This document shows positions 15,114-23,885 of a DNA stretch of 46,670 nt, one piece after another. The stretch lies in assembly GCA_003216975.1 (NCBI GenBank), contig QCHY01000013.1, forward strand, positions 1 through 46,670, read 5' to 3'. The notes beneath the pieces are model-generated. The model made no database searches, was not told the DNA's origin, and was given only the letters and a program-made list of their open reading frames with translations. This stretch comes from Prochlorococcus sp. AG-402-I20 (lineage in GTDB: Bacteria > Cyanobacteriota > Cyanobacteriia > PCC-6307 > Cyanobiaceae). Position numbers and translations under genes: made by a program. The number at the start of each line of letters is the position of its first letter. The first letter of the stretch is position 1.

Positions 15114-16799
15114 ATGTCTAATTCGAATATTGAATTTTTATTAAATAATTCTAATGCTAGTCAGAGAGATTATATAAAGACAATCTTAGAAAATAAATTA
15201 ATCAATTATTCTCTTTCCTCAAATCATAGTGATATTGAGTCTAACTGGTTTCAGAAAACTTTTAAACATATTACCAATCTTTCAGGCATAGAGTTTAAAT
15301 TAACAGATCAAACCTCATCAGATATTCATTATACTTTAGAAATAGTAAGTGAAGATGAATGGGAAAAAACTGATGATTTATCAAAGAGAATTATTGAAAC
15401 TGATAACAAGAAGTTCAACTACCAAACGCCACATAAAACTAATTCATATGGCGGAGTTAGTGCACAATGTGAAGTTTCAAGAGTAATTCTTAAGTCTCTA
15501 GGTTTATCATTTCCAAATGGTAATTCTTTGGATGCAAATTATACTTTTAATGATTCAATTATGTCAGGCAATTTAGTTGGTCAACTAAAAGCCGGAAGAG
15601 TGATTTCAACAACGGCTAATGATCAATTAGCTATTCAATCCATACTAGGTACAAATAATGCACAATTAGAAACTGAAAAATATCATAATACAAAATTAAA
15701 TGAGGATTTATTAATAGGAGAAAACGGGAGAAAGGATTATTTTATTCTAAATAGAAAAGGTTGCTATACAGGAGCAGATGCGGCTCATACATTTGAAGAA
15801 AGTTCTGATGGACAAGGAACTATCTTTAAGAATTTTGATTATTTAAATGCATCGGTTGCGAATTTTAATCCAGAGGAAGGAGATAAAATATTTTTATCTA
15901 GAAAATTATTTAGCCCATATGGAGATGGTTACCCTACAAGTGAAGAGATAGCTTTAACAAATGCATGGGTAAAAAATGATGGCAAAGATGTAGTGATCGA
16001 TCTTATACAAGCCTCGGAGGATTTAGGTCCATTTGAGACTGAAGATGAATTGCATATGAATTCATCCTCTAATTTAATTTTCAATGAGGCAGGTAAACTT
16101 ATATTAAATGTGAACGGTACAGAACAGTACGTTGGACCATGGGGAGGTGCTGTACCTTCATACGTGAATGGACACCTTGCAGCATTTATAGATATTCAAG
16201 ATACTCATTATAGAAAGCTGCCACTTAATTGTTTTGAGATAGTTGATTACGATTGGAAAGCTACATCTAATAGTTATGATAATAATTTTTACAAATTAGC
16301 TGATAATCGTTTTGGATTTGGTCAAACGAAAGATACTGTCGATGAAATTACAGGATTGGCCACGATTCAGTTTAATGACAAGAGTTTGCATGTAACTAAT
16401 GATATCAAAGGAACATTTGATCAAGTGACCGGATTAAATACAGACTCTGGAGAAATGTTCCGTCTTTATAACGCTGCATTCGCGCGCTTCCCTGATGCTG
16501 ACGGATTGAAGTACTGGATTGATCAATTCAGTTCCGGACGTAACACTAGACGAGTTGTTGCTCAATCATTTTTAGGTTCTGCAGAATTCACTGAGAAGTA
16601 TGGAAGCAATGTAAGTGATGAGACATACGTCAATAATCTCTATAAGAATGTCCTAGGAAGAGATGCTGATGCTGAAGGACTTAACTACTGGGTAGGAAAT
16701 CTCAGCAGCGGACTTGAAACCCGCTATGAAGCCCTCCTAGGGTTTGCAGAGTCAGCAGAGAACAAAGCGCTCTTTACTGAGATGACTGGTTTTGGTTAA
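15114..16799 (+). CDS. DUF4214 protein with inactive serralysin-like (M10) metzincin domain
   Basis: 561 residues from ATG 15114. The N-terminal domain follows the serralysin layout: a helix at 118-133 (QCEVSRVILKSLGLSFPNG) where HExxHxxGxxH is expected, DSIMS at 147-151 like the Met-turn, then QLAIQSILGTN (171-181) like the DIAAIQxLYG end of M10 domains. The zinc His positions are Cys119, Arg123 and Phe133; Glu120 remains. It therefore should not be a functional zinc protease. A middle domain of unknown fold follows, then DUF4214 at about 420-561 (FRLYNAAFARFPDADGLKYW, VNNLYKNVLGRDADAEGLNYW). It is probably a secreted or surface protein. Confidence 0.75.
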   Translation: MSNSNIEFLLNNSNASQRDYIKTILENKLINYSLSSNHSDIESNWFQKTFKHITNLSGIEFKLTDQTSSDIHYTLEIVSEDEWEKTDDLSKRIIETDNKKFNYQTPHKTNSYGGVSAQCEVSRVILKSLGLSFPNGNSLDANYTFNDSIMSGNLVGQLKAGRVISTTANDQLAIQSILGTNNAQLETEKYHNTKLNEDLLIGENGRKDYFILNRKGCYTGADAAHTFEESSDGQGTIFKNFDYLNASVANFNPEEGDKIFLSRKLFSPYGDGYPTSEEIALTNAWVKNDGKDVVIDLIQASEDLGPFETEDELHMNSSSNLIFNEAGKLILNVNGTEQYVGPWGGAVPSYVNGHLAAFIDIQDTHYRKLPLNCFEIVDYDWKATSNSYDNNFYKLADNRFGFGQTKDTVDEITGLATIQFNDKSLHVTNDIKGTFDQVTGLNTDSGEMFRLYNAAFARFPDADGLKYWIDQFSSGRNTRRVVAQSFLGSAEFTEKYGSNVSDETYVNNLYKNVLGRDADAEGLNYWVGNLSSGLETRYEALLGFAESAENKALFTEMTGFG

Positions 16800-17010
16800 C
16801 CACTTAGATCTCCACCACAAATTTCTTCACTCTCATTATTCATACAACCACCACTCATTTCCCCCCATACGCCGCTTCACTTTCGCTATCTTGCAAGGAA
16901 TCAAATCTATCACTTTGTATCAATCCAACTATGTGCGGATTATGCGTGAGCAAAGCGTGAGCAACTAAATCCGACTACCTCTAATCTCTTTTATACCAAT
17001 AGATCTCAGC

Positions 17011-17070
17011 TTACGTTGTATAATCGGCATTTATATTAACCTTTGGGTATGTTAGTAGTCTGCACTCTTA
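17011..17070 (-). pseudogene. Decayed copy of the argJ 3' end (copy C)
   Basis: On the minus strand the codons read ECRLLTYPKVNINADYTT-stop, against GCDLSDQYVRINADYTT-stop in the intact argJ. INADYTT-stop is fully kept at the protein level with synonymous differences (GAT/GAC, TAT/TAC, ACG/ACT, TAA/TGA). A stop codon (TAA, rc of 17068-17070) and frame noise appear further upstream, so it is a relic. Same orientation as argJ. Confidence 0.7.
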
Positions 17071-17156
17071 AGATTGACTGCCATAACTAGACTCTTGAAG
17101 AAAAGGCAACATCACACAATTCTCACACTCCTCTCAAAATTCTCACACTTTCATAG

Positions 17157-17182
17157 AGGGGGTGAAAACATTTTCACCCCCT
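17157..17182. terminator. Perfect 12-bp hairpin AGGGGGTGAAAA/TTTTCACCCCCT (repeat family)
   Basis: AGGGGGTGAAAA-CA-TTTTCACCCCCT, a perfect inverted repeat between the convergent genes 15114-16799 and 17219-19015. Its A and T tracts would give U-runs in either direction only weakly, so it may act as a bidirectional terminator. Related copies lie at 6311, 14554, 19116 and, decayed, about 10175. Confidence 0.65.
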
Positions 17183-17218
17183 GTAGCGATTCAATTAGAT
17201 AATTAAGTCAAGTAATCT

Positions 17219-19015
17219 TTAGATGATATCTGTAATCATGCTTTCAATTCCTGGGAAGATATCGTAATTAGTTTCGTTAATTTGATTGAAGTGATCTAAT
17301 CCAGAATTCATACCAATAAATCCAATATCCTCATAAAGAGAGGGTTCATATGAATGAGATACTATTTCTTTATAATTAATATCTGAGCAAAGGTAGTCAT
17401 TATCACTATCTGATGAAACTAGATTTTGTTCCTCAGTCGTTACCTTAAAAGAATTGCTATCAATAGTACTATTTTGTATATCAGTGATTGAATCTCTATT
17501 CGATAGATTTGGATCAATTAAAAGTTTAAAGCTACTTGATGAAGATAAACTTCCAAACTTTGCAACACTGCTATCAATACTCGATGAGGTATGTGTGTTG
17601 TATTGACCTATTCCAGATATATAATTTTTAGCTTCTGTCAAATTAGATCCTGTAACCCAAGGAGTTGTTGATTGAGGTTGATAATCAAGTATCAAAGATG
17701 TTTTTGTTTGAATTTTTGCTGTATAAGCAATTGCTGCATTAGTTTTATTCGAAAGTACAGTGGCATCAATAGAACCTCCAGAATTATTTTCAGCAGCCCA
17801 AATCAAATCATTGGCAATAGATGCTAGTTGCAATGAACCATTATTGATTTGAGTTGACCAATAAAGAAGTCCATCTACATCACCTTCTCTATTAAATAAA
17901 TTCAGATAGATTTGATTGACTTGCGCCATTACTGAAAGATTTCCGTTTGCATTATTAAATTCAGGTTGCAAGTACATATTTGCCGCGAAATCACTTCTGC
18001 TAATCCCCTCTTGTGTCCAATACTTTAGACCTGCTGGATCACAGGGACGACTAAAATAGGCAATATAGAGTTGTTGTAATTCTGTTGAAGTTGCAGAAAT
18101 TTGATTTGATGTATTGGTAGATGTAGAGGTAGAGGTAGAGGTAGATGTAGATGTAGTATTTGAAAGATTAAGAGATTGACTAGTAGTTTTTAAACCATCA
18201 GTAAATCTCAGATTTTCAATATTCTTTAGAGTGTCAGTTCCATCATTAGATCCACTACTAATATCTTTAACTGTTAAGTAAGAAGCAGTACCAGAAAATT
18301 GATAATCTGATGATTTTCCACTGAACCAAACTTCATCAACTCCAGACCCACCATCGACATCATCATTACCTTTCCCAGGTGTAATACTGTCTCCTCCAGT
18401 ACCACCTCTAATAACATCAGATCCATCTCCACCATTGATAATATCTGACCCTGATTCTCCATCTAAAATATCATTACCACCATTACCATAAATAACATCA
18501 TTTCCTGGACCAGCCTCTATTTCATCTGCAAAATTTGTTGCACTAAAAGTCTCATTTCCACTTACATAATATAAATAATCATCATACAAAGTACCATTTA
18601 ATTTTGAATAATCAAAGTTACCACTGATAACACCTTTAACTCCAGTAATGTAATCAGTAGATTCAGATTTTGTAAAATAACCAATAACATCTCCATCTTC
18701 TGTTGTGGATCCTGCACCATATACAGTTCCAGCAGAATATGGTCTACCGTATTGCTCTACATAAACATATGCATCCCCATAAGATAGTGTAGATCCATAA
18801 CTTCTCAAGTTTTTATACTCATAATCCAATCGAAAAGAATCAACAGCCAGTGACATTTTCCCATCACTTACTAATGATTCAGATAGAATCGAAAAATTGC
18901 CATTTTCTAGGTTGTCTAATGCTGATTGATATGAAAGTACTCTAGGATCAAATCTATAAAAATTTTTAGTATATTTAACCCCTTCTGATCCACCAGTCCA
19001 AGTTATTCTAGTCAT
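17219..19015 (-). CDS. RTX-type exported protein with DUF4214-like region, 598 aa
   Basis: Starts at ATG 19015. Residues about 1-165 are of unknown fold. Residues about 170-225 carry tandem Ca-binding nonapeptides (GPGNDVIYGNGGNDILDG, GGDGSDVIRGGTGGDS, GKGNDDVDGGSG). A short RTX-end domain with DGTDTLKNIENLRFTDG follows, then a TSTS linker (about 290-301) and a DUF4214-related segment (QQLYIAYFSRPCDPAGLKYW, NQIYLNLFNREGDVDGLLYW). The C-terminus is Ser- and Asp-rich. No Sec signal; type I secretion is expected for RTX proteins. It belongs to a different DUF4214 subfamily from the three forward genes. It is read in the same direction as argJ. Confidence 0.8.
   Translation of the reverse strand: MTRITWTGGSEGVKYTKNFYRFDPRVLSYQSALDNLENGNFSILSESLVSDGKMSLAVDSFRLDYEYKNLRSYGSTLSYGDAYVYVEQYGRPYSAGTVYGAGSTTEDGDVIGYFTKSESTDYITGVKGVISGNFDYSKLNGTLYDDYLYYVSGNETFSATNFADEIEAGPGNDVIYGNGGNDILDGESGSDIINGGDGSDVIRGGTGGDSITPGKGNDDVDGGSGVDEVWFSGKSSDYQFSGTASYLTVKDISSGSNDGTDTLKNIENLRFTDGLKTTSQSLNLSNTTSTSTSTSTSTSTNTSNQISATSTELQQLYIAYFSRPCDPAGLKYWTQEGISRSDFAANMYLQPEFNNANGNLSVMAQVNQIYLNLFNREGDVDGLLYWSTQINNGSLQLASIANDLIWAAENNSGGSIDATVLSNKTNAAIAYTAKIQTKTSLILDYQPQSTTPWVTGSNLTEAKNYISGIGQYNTHTSSSIDSSVAKFGSLSSSSSFKLLIDPNLSNRDSITDIQNSTIDSNSFKVTTEEQNLVSSDSDNDYLCSDINYKEIVSHSYEPSLYEDIGFIGMNSGLDHFNQINETNYDIFPGIESMITDII
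18118..18156 (-). repeat. 6-bp tandem repeat encoding a Thr-Ser linker
   Basis: About six copies of GGTAGA or TGTAGA on the plus strand, encoding (TS)n on the minus strand. It is in frame and therefore a length-variable linker. Confidence 0.85.
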
Positions 19016-19115
19016 CTATAAGCTAACGCAAGTAGAAACATATATAAACTTTAGTATATGTTCTAGTTTGTATATCTCGATCAAATAATATTGATATGGT
19101 TTTCAACAAGTACAT

Positions 19116-19140
19116 AGGGGATGAAAACATTTTTACCCCA
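19116..19140. repeat. Hairpin repeat family, degenerate copy downstream of argJ
   Basis: AGGGGATGAAAACATTTT then TACCCCA. The GGGG/CCCC arms and the GAAAACATTTT core are kept, with mismatches between them. It lies about 110 bases past the argJ stop and upstream of the RTX gene. It may terminate argJ transcription. Confidence 0.6.
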
Positions 19141-19249
19141 ATCATTTAAAAGATGCGTAGTGAAATCACATTATTCTCACAAAATCAAAATATGATTACG
19201 CACATCGCAAATAATTCAGTCATGCTAATGGATTTCAATTATCACACTT

Positions 19250-20491
19250 TCAAGTTGTGTAGTCGGCATTTATACGAACATATTGATCAGACAAATCACA
19301 CCCCCAAGCCGTAGCCGAACCATTACCTATCCCTATAACTAATTTGATACTTATAAGATCATCGATCAAATATTTCCCTTTTAATCTTGCTTTCATAAAG
19401 TTACTAACTATTTGTCTATCAAAGTCCAGAGGTACTCCATTAGAGAATATTTCATATGGTCCAATCCATAATTTAACATCATTAAAATTAAAAGAAGTAC
19501 CTGCTCGACCAAGTGCAGCAATAATTCTTCCCCAATTAGGATCTGAACCATGAACTGCAGTTTTAACTAAAGAGGATGAAGCAATTGTGCGAGCTACTAG
19601 ATGAGCATCTAAGTTAGTTTTAGCACCCTCTACTTTTATCTCAAGCAAACAATTAGCACCTTCACCATCCCTTGCAATTGATTTAGCCAGGTATTGAGCG
19701 GTTAAATGTAGTCCCTCTTCGAGGATTGATAAATATCTTGGATCTAATTTTGCTCCAGAAGAGAAAGCTAAAAAAGTATCATTTGTACTCGTATCTCCAT
19801 CAACTGTAATGGCATTAAAAGATGATTCTGCAACTCGCTTAATCATATCCGACCATAAAATATAATCTATACCTACATCACAGGTAATATAACTCAACAT
19901 TGTTGCCATTGATGGGTGAATCATACCTGAACCTTTAGCCATTCCTCCAATAGATATTCGTCTCCCTCCTACAACTGCTTGATATGCAATTTGCTTTACC
20001 TGAAGATCTGTTGTAAGAATTGCATTTGCTGCATCCAGATAAGCCTCCTTATCTAAACTCTGGATAAGATGATCCAAATGACTATTGACTCTTTCTACAG
20101 GTATTGGCTCACCAATTACACCAGTAGAACATATCAAAACTTCTTCATTAGATAATCCCAATCGTTGAGCAAGCTCATGTGTAATAATTTCACTATCAAT
20201 TTTGCCTCTCTTACCTGTACAAGCATTTGCCTGTCCCGAGTTGATCACTACAGCACGTATTTTGCCCTCAGATTCCTTAAGTCGATCAATGCATAAATCT
20301 ACGCAAGAAGCTCGAGTGATTGATTGAGTAAATGTCCCACTACAACACGCACCATTTGGCGCATAAAGCAACGCAAGGTCTTTCTTACCGGAGGGTTTCA
20401 ATCCTGCGGCAATACCAGCGGCTAAAAAACCATCAGGGGCGGTAATACCACCAGGAATTGGAGACCATACAGAAGATGTCAAAAAACTCAA
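19250..20491 (-). CDS. argJ: Arginine biosynthesis bifunctional protein ArgJ
   Basis: ArgJ transfers the acetyl group of N-acetylornithine to glutamate and can also acetylate glutamate with acetyl-CoA, in the cytoplasmic arginine cycle. 413 residues is normal. The self-cleavage site lies in KGSGMIHPSMATML, with the nucleophile Thr197 becoming the N-terminus of the beta chain. TSTNDT is at 235-240, and the usual INADYTT ends the protein. The frame opens with TTG at 20491, which places SPIPGGITAPDGF where the family has it. It is divergent from coaE, 37 bases away. Its 3' end borders the accessory island and is echoed by decayed copies inside it. Confidence 0.95.
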   Translation of the reverse strand: MSFLTSSVWSPIPGGITAPDGFLAAGIAAGLKPSGKKDLALLYAPNGACCSGTFTQSITRASCVDLCIDRLKESEGKIRAVVINSGQANACTGKRGKIDSEIITHELAQRLGLSNEEVLICSTGVIGEPIPVERVNSHLDHLIQSLDKEAYLDAANAILTTDLQVKQIAYQAVVGGRRISIGGMAKGSGMIHPSMATMLSYITCDVGIDYILWSDMIKRVAESSFNAITVDGDTSTNDTFLAFSSGAKLDPRYLSILEEGLHLTAQYLAKSIARDGEGANCLLEIKVEGAKTNLDAHLVARTIASSSLVKTAVHGSDPNWGRIIAALGRAGTSFNFNDVKLWIGPYEIFSNGVPLDFDRQIVSNFMKARLKGKYLIDDLISIKLVIGIGNGSATAWGCDLSDQYVRINADYTT

Positions 20492-20528
20492 ATTTAGAAG
20501 AGCATTTTTTCAATTACTATCAATATTA

Positions 20529-21173
20529 ATGATTGACCAACAACAAACAAACAAACTTTTCCTTAGATGGAAAGGCAAGCAAAGACGAATAGGTATCACA
20601 GGAGGTATTGCCAGTGGAAAAACGGTCATTGGAAATTTTCTTTTTCAAGCCAAGAAATGGCCCATCATAGATGCTGACTTATATGCCCATGAAGCACTTA
20701 GCGCTGGGAGCCCCATAGCCAAGACAGTCTTACAAAAATATGGAAATAAAATAATCCAAAAATCGAAGAAAAATGATCAAATTATTGATCGAAAAGCACT
20801 AGCCAAAATAGTTTTTAACAATGATGTTGAAAAAAAATGGTTAGAGCAACTTATACATCCATTTGTCAATAAAAGAATTGAAGAAGAATTAGAAAAGTTG
20901 AAATCAACTTCAGTAGTAATTTTGATTATTCCACTACTATTTGAGAAAAATTATACAAATTTATGTAGTGAAATTTGTTATGTAGATTGCCCAAGAGCAA
21001 TTCAGTTAAAACGCCTTCAAGCAAGAGATAAGTTCAGTATTGAAGAAGCTAATCAAAGAATTGATGCGCAATGGGAAAATGCTTTAAAAAAGCAATTTTC
21101 AGATCATATTATTACTAATGCTAATAATGATGAGACATGGAAAATGCAGTTAAAAAAATTATATAATTTCTAG
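20529..21173 (+). CDS. coaE: Dephospho-CoA kinase
   Basis: Catalyses the last step of coenzyme A synthesis, phosphorylating the ribose 3'-OH of dephospho-CoA with ATP. 214 residues. The P-loop GGIASGKT is at 25-32, followed by the IDADLYAHE motif and a lid region with RLQARD. IPLLFE near residues 138-143 is typical of the family. Start at ATG 20529. The C-terminal codons overlap the end of gatB on the opposite strand by 4 bases. Confidence 0.95.
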   Translation: MIDQQQTNKLFLRWKGKQRRIGITGGIASGKTVIGNFLFQAKKWPIIDADLYAHEALSAGSPIAKTVLQKYGNKIIQKSKKNDQIIDRKALAKIVFNNDVEKKWLEQLIHPFVNKRIEEELEKLKSTSVVILIIPLLFEKNYTNLCSEICYVDCPRAIQLKRLQARDKFSIEEANQRIDAQWENALKKQFSDHIITNANNDETWKMQLKKLYNF

Positions 21174-22645
21174 CCTAGTAACTTTTTATTTAATATTTGA
21201 TTAGCGAGTTTTGGATCCGCTTTCCCTTTTGTTTCCTTCATTAATTGACCCACAAAAAAACCTAACAATTTGGTCTTCCCTGCTCTAAAAGATTCAACCT
21301 CATTAGGATGATTAAGGATCAATTTATCAATAATTTCCTCAATAACTTTAGGATCACCAATCATACCTAAACCGCGTTCTTTAACTAATTGCTTTGGAGA
21401 ACCACCATTACTTAAAAGTTCAGGCAATATTTCTTTAGCAATTTTCCCACTTATTTCTCCTAAATCAATCATTTTCAACATTTCTGCTAATTGATTTGGC
21501 TTAAAAGATAATTGATCAAATGATAATCTATTAGATTTAATAAATGCTGCTATATCTCCAGTTATCCAATTTGCTGAAGATTTTGCTGCTCCACCTTCAT
21601 TAACAACTTTTTCAAAATATTTAGCCATTGAAGATTCGTCAGTTAAAACTCGTGCATCATAAATAGAAAGACCAAGTTCTGATGCGTATCTATTTCTTTT
21701 TGCGGCTGGCAATTCTGGTAATTCTGAGCGCCATTTTTCTTTTAAATCATGACTTACTTCAATCGGACCTAAATCAGGATCAGGAAAATAACGATAATCG
21801 CTACTACCTTCTTTTGATCTCATACTTTTAGTAAGTTGCTTAGCTTCATCCCATAACCTTGTTTCTTGTTTTACTTCTTCTCCAGATTCATAAGCTTTAA
21901 TTTGCCGCTTAATTTCATATTCACAAGCTTTCTGAATAGCTGAAAATGAATTCATATTTTTTATTTCTACTTTGGTACCAAATGGATCATTAACAGTTGG
22001 TCTAACTGAAATATTCACATCACATCGCAAAGATCCCTCCTGCATATTCCCATCAGATACTCCCAAATAACGCATTATTCTTCTAATTTCAGCTGCGTAC
22101 TCCGCAGCCTCTCTACCTGTTCTTAAATCAGGTTTACTAACTATTTCAGCAAGTGCTACCCCTGCTCTGTTGTAATCAACTAAAGAATGGGTGGAGCCTG
22201 ACAATTGATCACTACCTGCGTGAACAAGTTTTCCAGCATCCTCCTCCATATGTAGTCTTTCAATACCTATTTTTTTGATATAAGTTTCTTTTCCTTTTTC
22301 GGCTACTTCGACCTCTATCCAACCATCTTCTGCAATAGGTTCATCAAATTGAGATATTTGATAATTTTTTGGTAAGTCTGGATAAAAATATTGCTTTCTA
22401 TCAAATTTACTATGAGAGGCAATATTTAAATTTAAAGCCATTGCTGCTTTAACTGCATATTCCAGAACCTTTTTATTTAGAACTGGCAAAGTGCCTGGTA
22501 ATCCACAAACCACTGGATCAATATGAGTATTTGGATCGTCACCAAAATTGGTTGATGCGCTAGTAAATATTTTGCTCTTAGTCCCCAACTGAACATGGGT
22601 CTCTAATCCGATTACAACTTCCCAAGAAACATTTGATTCTGACAT
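21170..22645 (-). CDS. gatB: Aspartyl/glutamyl-tRNA amidotransferase subunit B
   Basis: GatB is the kinase/transamidase subunit of GatCAB, which converts Glu-tRNA(Gln) (and Asp-tRNA(Asn)) to the amide form. 491 residues. The N-terminal cradle domain begins WEVVIGLETHVQL, with DYNRAGVALAEIVS, MQEGSLRCDVNIS, VEIKNMNSF and DYRYFPDPDLGP, all family signatures. The C-terminal YqeY-like tail (about 330-491) includes KLLGFFVGQLMKETKGKADP. Start at ATG 22645. It is divergent from thiO across a 99-base spacer. Confidence 0.97.
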   Translation of the reverse strand: MSESNVSWEVVIGLETHVQLGTKSKIFTSASTNFGDDPNTHIDPVVCGLPGTLPVLNKKVLEYAVKAAMALNLNIASHSKFDRKQYFYPDLPKNYQISQFDEPIAEDGWIEVEVAEKGKETYIKKIGIERLHMEEDAGKLVHAGSDQLSGSTHSLVDYNRAGVALAEIVSKPDLRTGREAAEYAAEIRRIMRYLGVSDGNMQEGSLRCDVNISVRPTVNDPFGTKVEIKNMNSFSAIQKACEYEIKRQIKAYESGEEVKQETRLWDEAKQLTKSMRSKEGSSDYRYFPDPDLGPIEVSHDLKEKWRSELPELPAAKRNRYASELGLSIYDARVLTDESSMAKYFEKVVNEGGAAKSSANWITGDIAAFIKSNRLSFDQLSFKPNQLAEMLKMIDLGEISGKIAKEILPELLSNGGSPKQLVKERGLGMIGDPKVIEEIIDKLILNHPNEVESFRAGKTKLLGFFVGQLMKETKGKADPKLANQILNKKLLG

Positions 22646-22744
22646 TAATTTGACCTAGATATATGAATCTTATGAAAGAAAAGCACAGTCATGGAAGCTA
22701 ACGTACTCTAAAACATTGAAAATAACATTTTCCAAATCCAAGCA

Positions 22745-23848
22745 ATGGGTGTCTTAAATGAAAAACCATTGTTAATCCTCGGAGGAGGATTAATGGGTCT
22801 TGCAATCGCCCATGAACTTGCTCAAAAAGGGAAACGCGTAGAAATATTAAGTAGAAGCAGAAGTGAAGCAGCAGGTTTTGTTGCTGCAGGAATGCTAGCC
22901 CCCCACGCTGAAGGGCTTCAAGGTGATCTTTTAAATCTTGGTCAAAGTAGTCTTCGAAGCCACCCAAGTTGGATAGAAAGCATTGAAACCAATAGCAAAA
23001 TGTCATGTGGTCTCAAAACTTGTGGGATTGTTGTGCCATTTGAAAGACTTAAAGACTGTGAGTCCTACCCAACATATAAATTTGGTGAAAAGTTAAACAG
23101 GAATGAGCTCCTTCAAGAAGTTCCAGGACTGTCAGAAAAATGGAAATTAGGTTTACTTTTTAGGCAAGACGGTCAAATCGACAATCGAAGACTATTAATG
23201 AGAGCACTTGAAAAAGCTTGTGTTGAATTAGGCGTTCACTTTCAAGAAGGAGTTGAAGTGATTGAAATAATGAAAGATTCAAATCAATTTCATGGAGTCA
23301 AAATTAAAGACATTAATGGAAATATCAATCGCTTAAAAAGCGAAGAGGCAGTGCTCTGCTGTGGAGCCTGGAGCAAACAAATTTTCAAAACACTACCTAT
23401 TTTCCCTGTTAAAGGCCAAATGTTATCTATTCAGGGACCTAAACAGATTCTAAAAAGAATTATTTTTGGCCCTGGCATTTACTTAGTTCCAAGAGATGAC
23501 GGTTTGATAATCGTAGGGGCGACTAGTGAGCGTGAGGCAGGCTTCCAGAAAGGACTTACTCCAAAAGGACAAAGCGAGCTACAAAAAGGAATTCAATCTC
23601 TTATTCCTGAACTTAATCAACTACCTCATATGGAGAGATGGTGGGGTTTTCGTCCATGCACACCCGACGAAGGACCGTTACTTGGAATGTCATCAATTAA
23701 TGGACTCTGGCTTGCTACTGGGCATCATCGCAATGGAGTTCTACTGGCGGCGATAACTGCAGAATTAATTGGAAAATCAATTTGCTCGACCACTTTAAGT
23801 AATGAGGAAAGTAGTTTTTTGTCCCAATTTAGATGGGACAGATTTTAA
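22745..23848 (+). CDS. thiO: Glycine oxidase ThiO (FAD-dependent)
   Basis: ThiO oxidises glycine to the imine used to build the thiazole ring of thiamine. 367 residues from ATG 22745. The N-terminal Rossmann motif is LILGGGLMGLAIAHELAQ (about 10-27), followed by FVAAGMLAPHAEG, then the FPVKGQML and YLVPRDDGLIIVGATSE segments of D-amino-acid oxidase relatives. WWGFRPCTPDEGPLLG and ATGHHRNGVLLA close the FAD site. It is convergent with ndk. Confidence 0.92.
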   Translation: MGVLNEKPLLILGGGLMGLAIAHELAQKGKRVEILSRSRSEAAGFVAAGMLAPHAEGLQGDLLNLGQSSLRSHPSWIESIETNSKMSCGLKTCGIVVPFERLKDCESYPTYKFGEKLNRNELLQEVPGLSEKWKLGLLFRQDGQIDNRRLLMRALEKACVELGVHFQEGVEVIEIMKDSNQFHGVKIKDINGNINRLKSEEAVLCCGAWSKQIFKTLPIFPVKGQMLSIQGPKQILKRIIFGPGIYLVPRDDGLIIVGATSEREAGFQKGLTPKGQSELQKGIQSLIPELNQLPHMERWWGFRPCTPDEGPLLGMSSINGLWLATGHHRNGVLLAAITAELIGKSICSTTLSNEESSFLSQFRWDRF

Positions 23849-23885
23849 AAACTTCTCAAAAAAGATTATGGAATTCAACAATAAT

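Larger units (their letters stand above)
16800..17216. repeat. Long dispersed spacer repeat, copy C
   Basis: Aligns along its length with 9840-10230, starting at the DUF4214 stop, and its right half aligns with copy B. It contains an internal duplication of TCTCACAC (about 17121-17148), the argJ relic (17011-17070) and the perfect hairpin at 17157-17182. It separates convergent genes. Confidence 0.85.

Noticed and set aside
17157-17182. Hairpin family taken as a MITE with terminal inverted repeats
   Set aside because: No outer inverted repeats or target-site duplications were found around the copies; described only as a dispersed hairpin repeat.
22698-23006. 102-residue minus-strand frame over thiO
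   Set aside because: Shadow of the clear thiO coding sequence.
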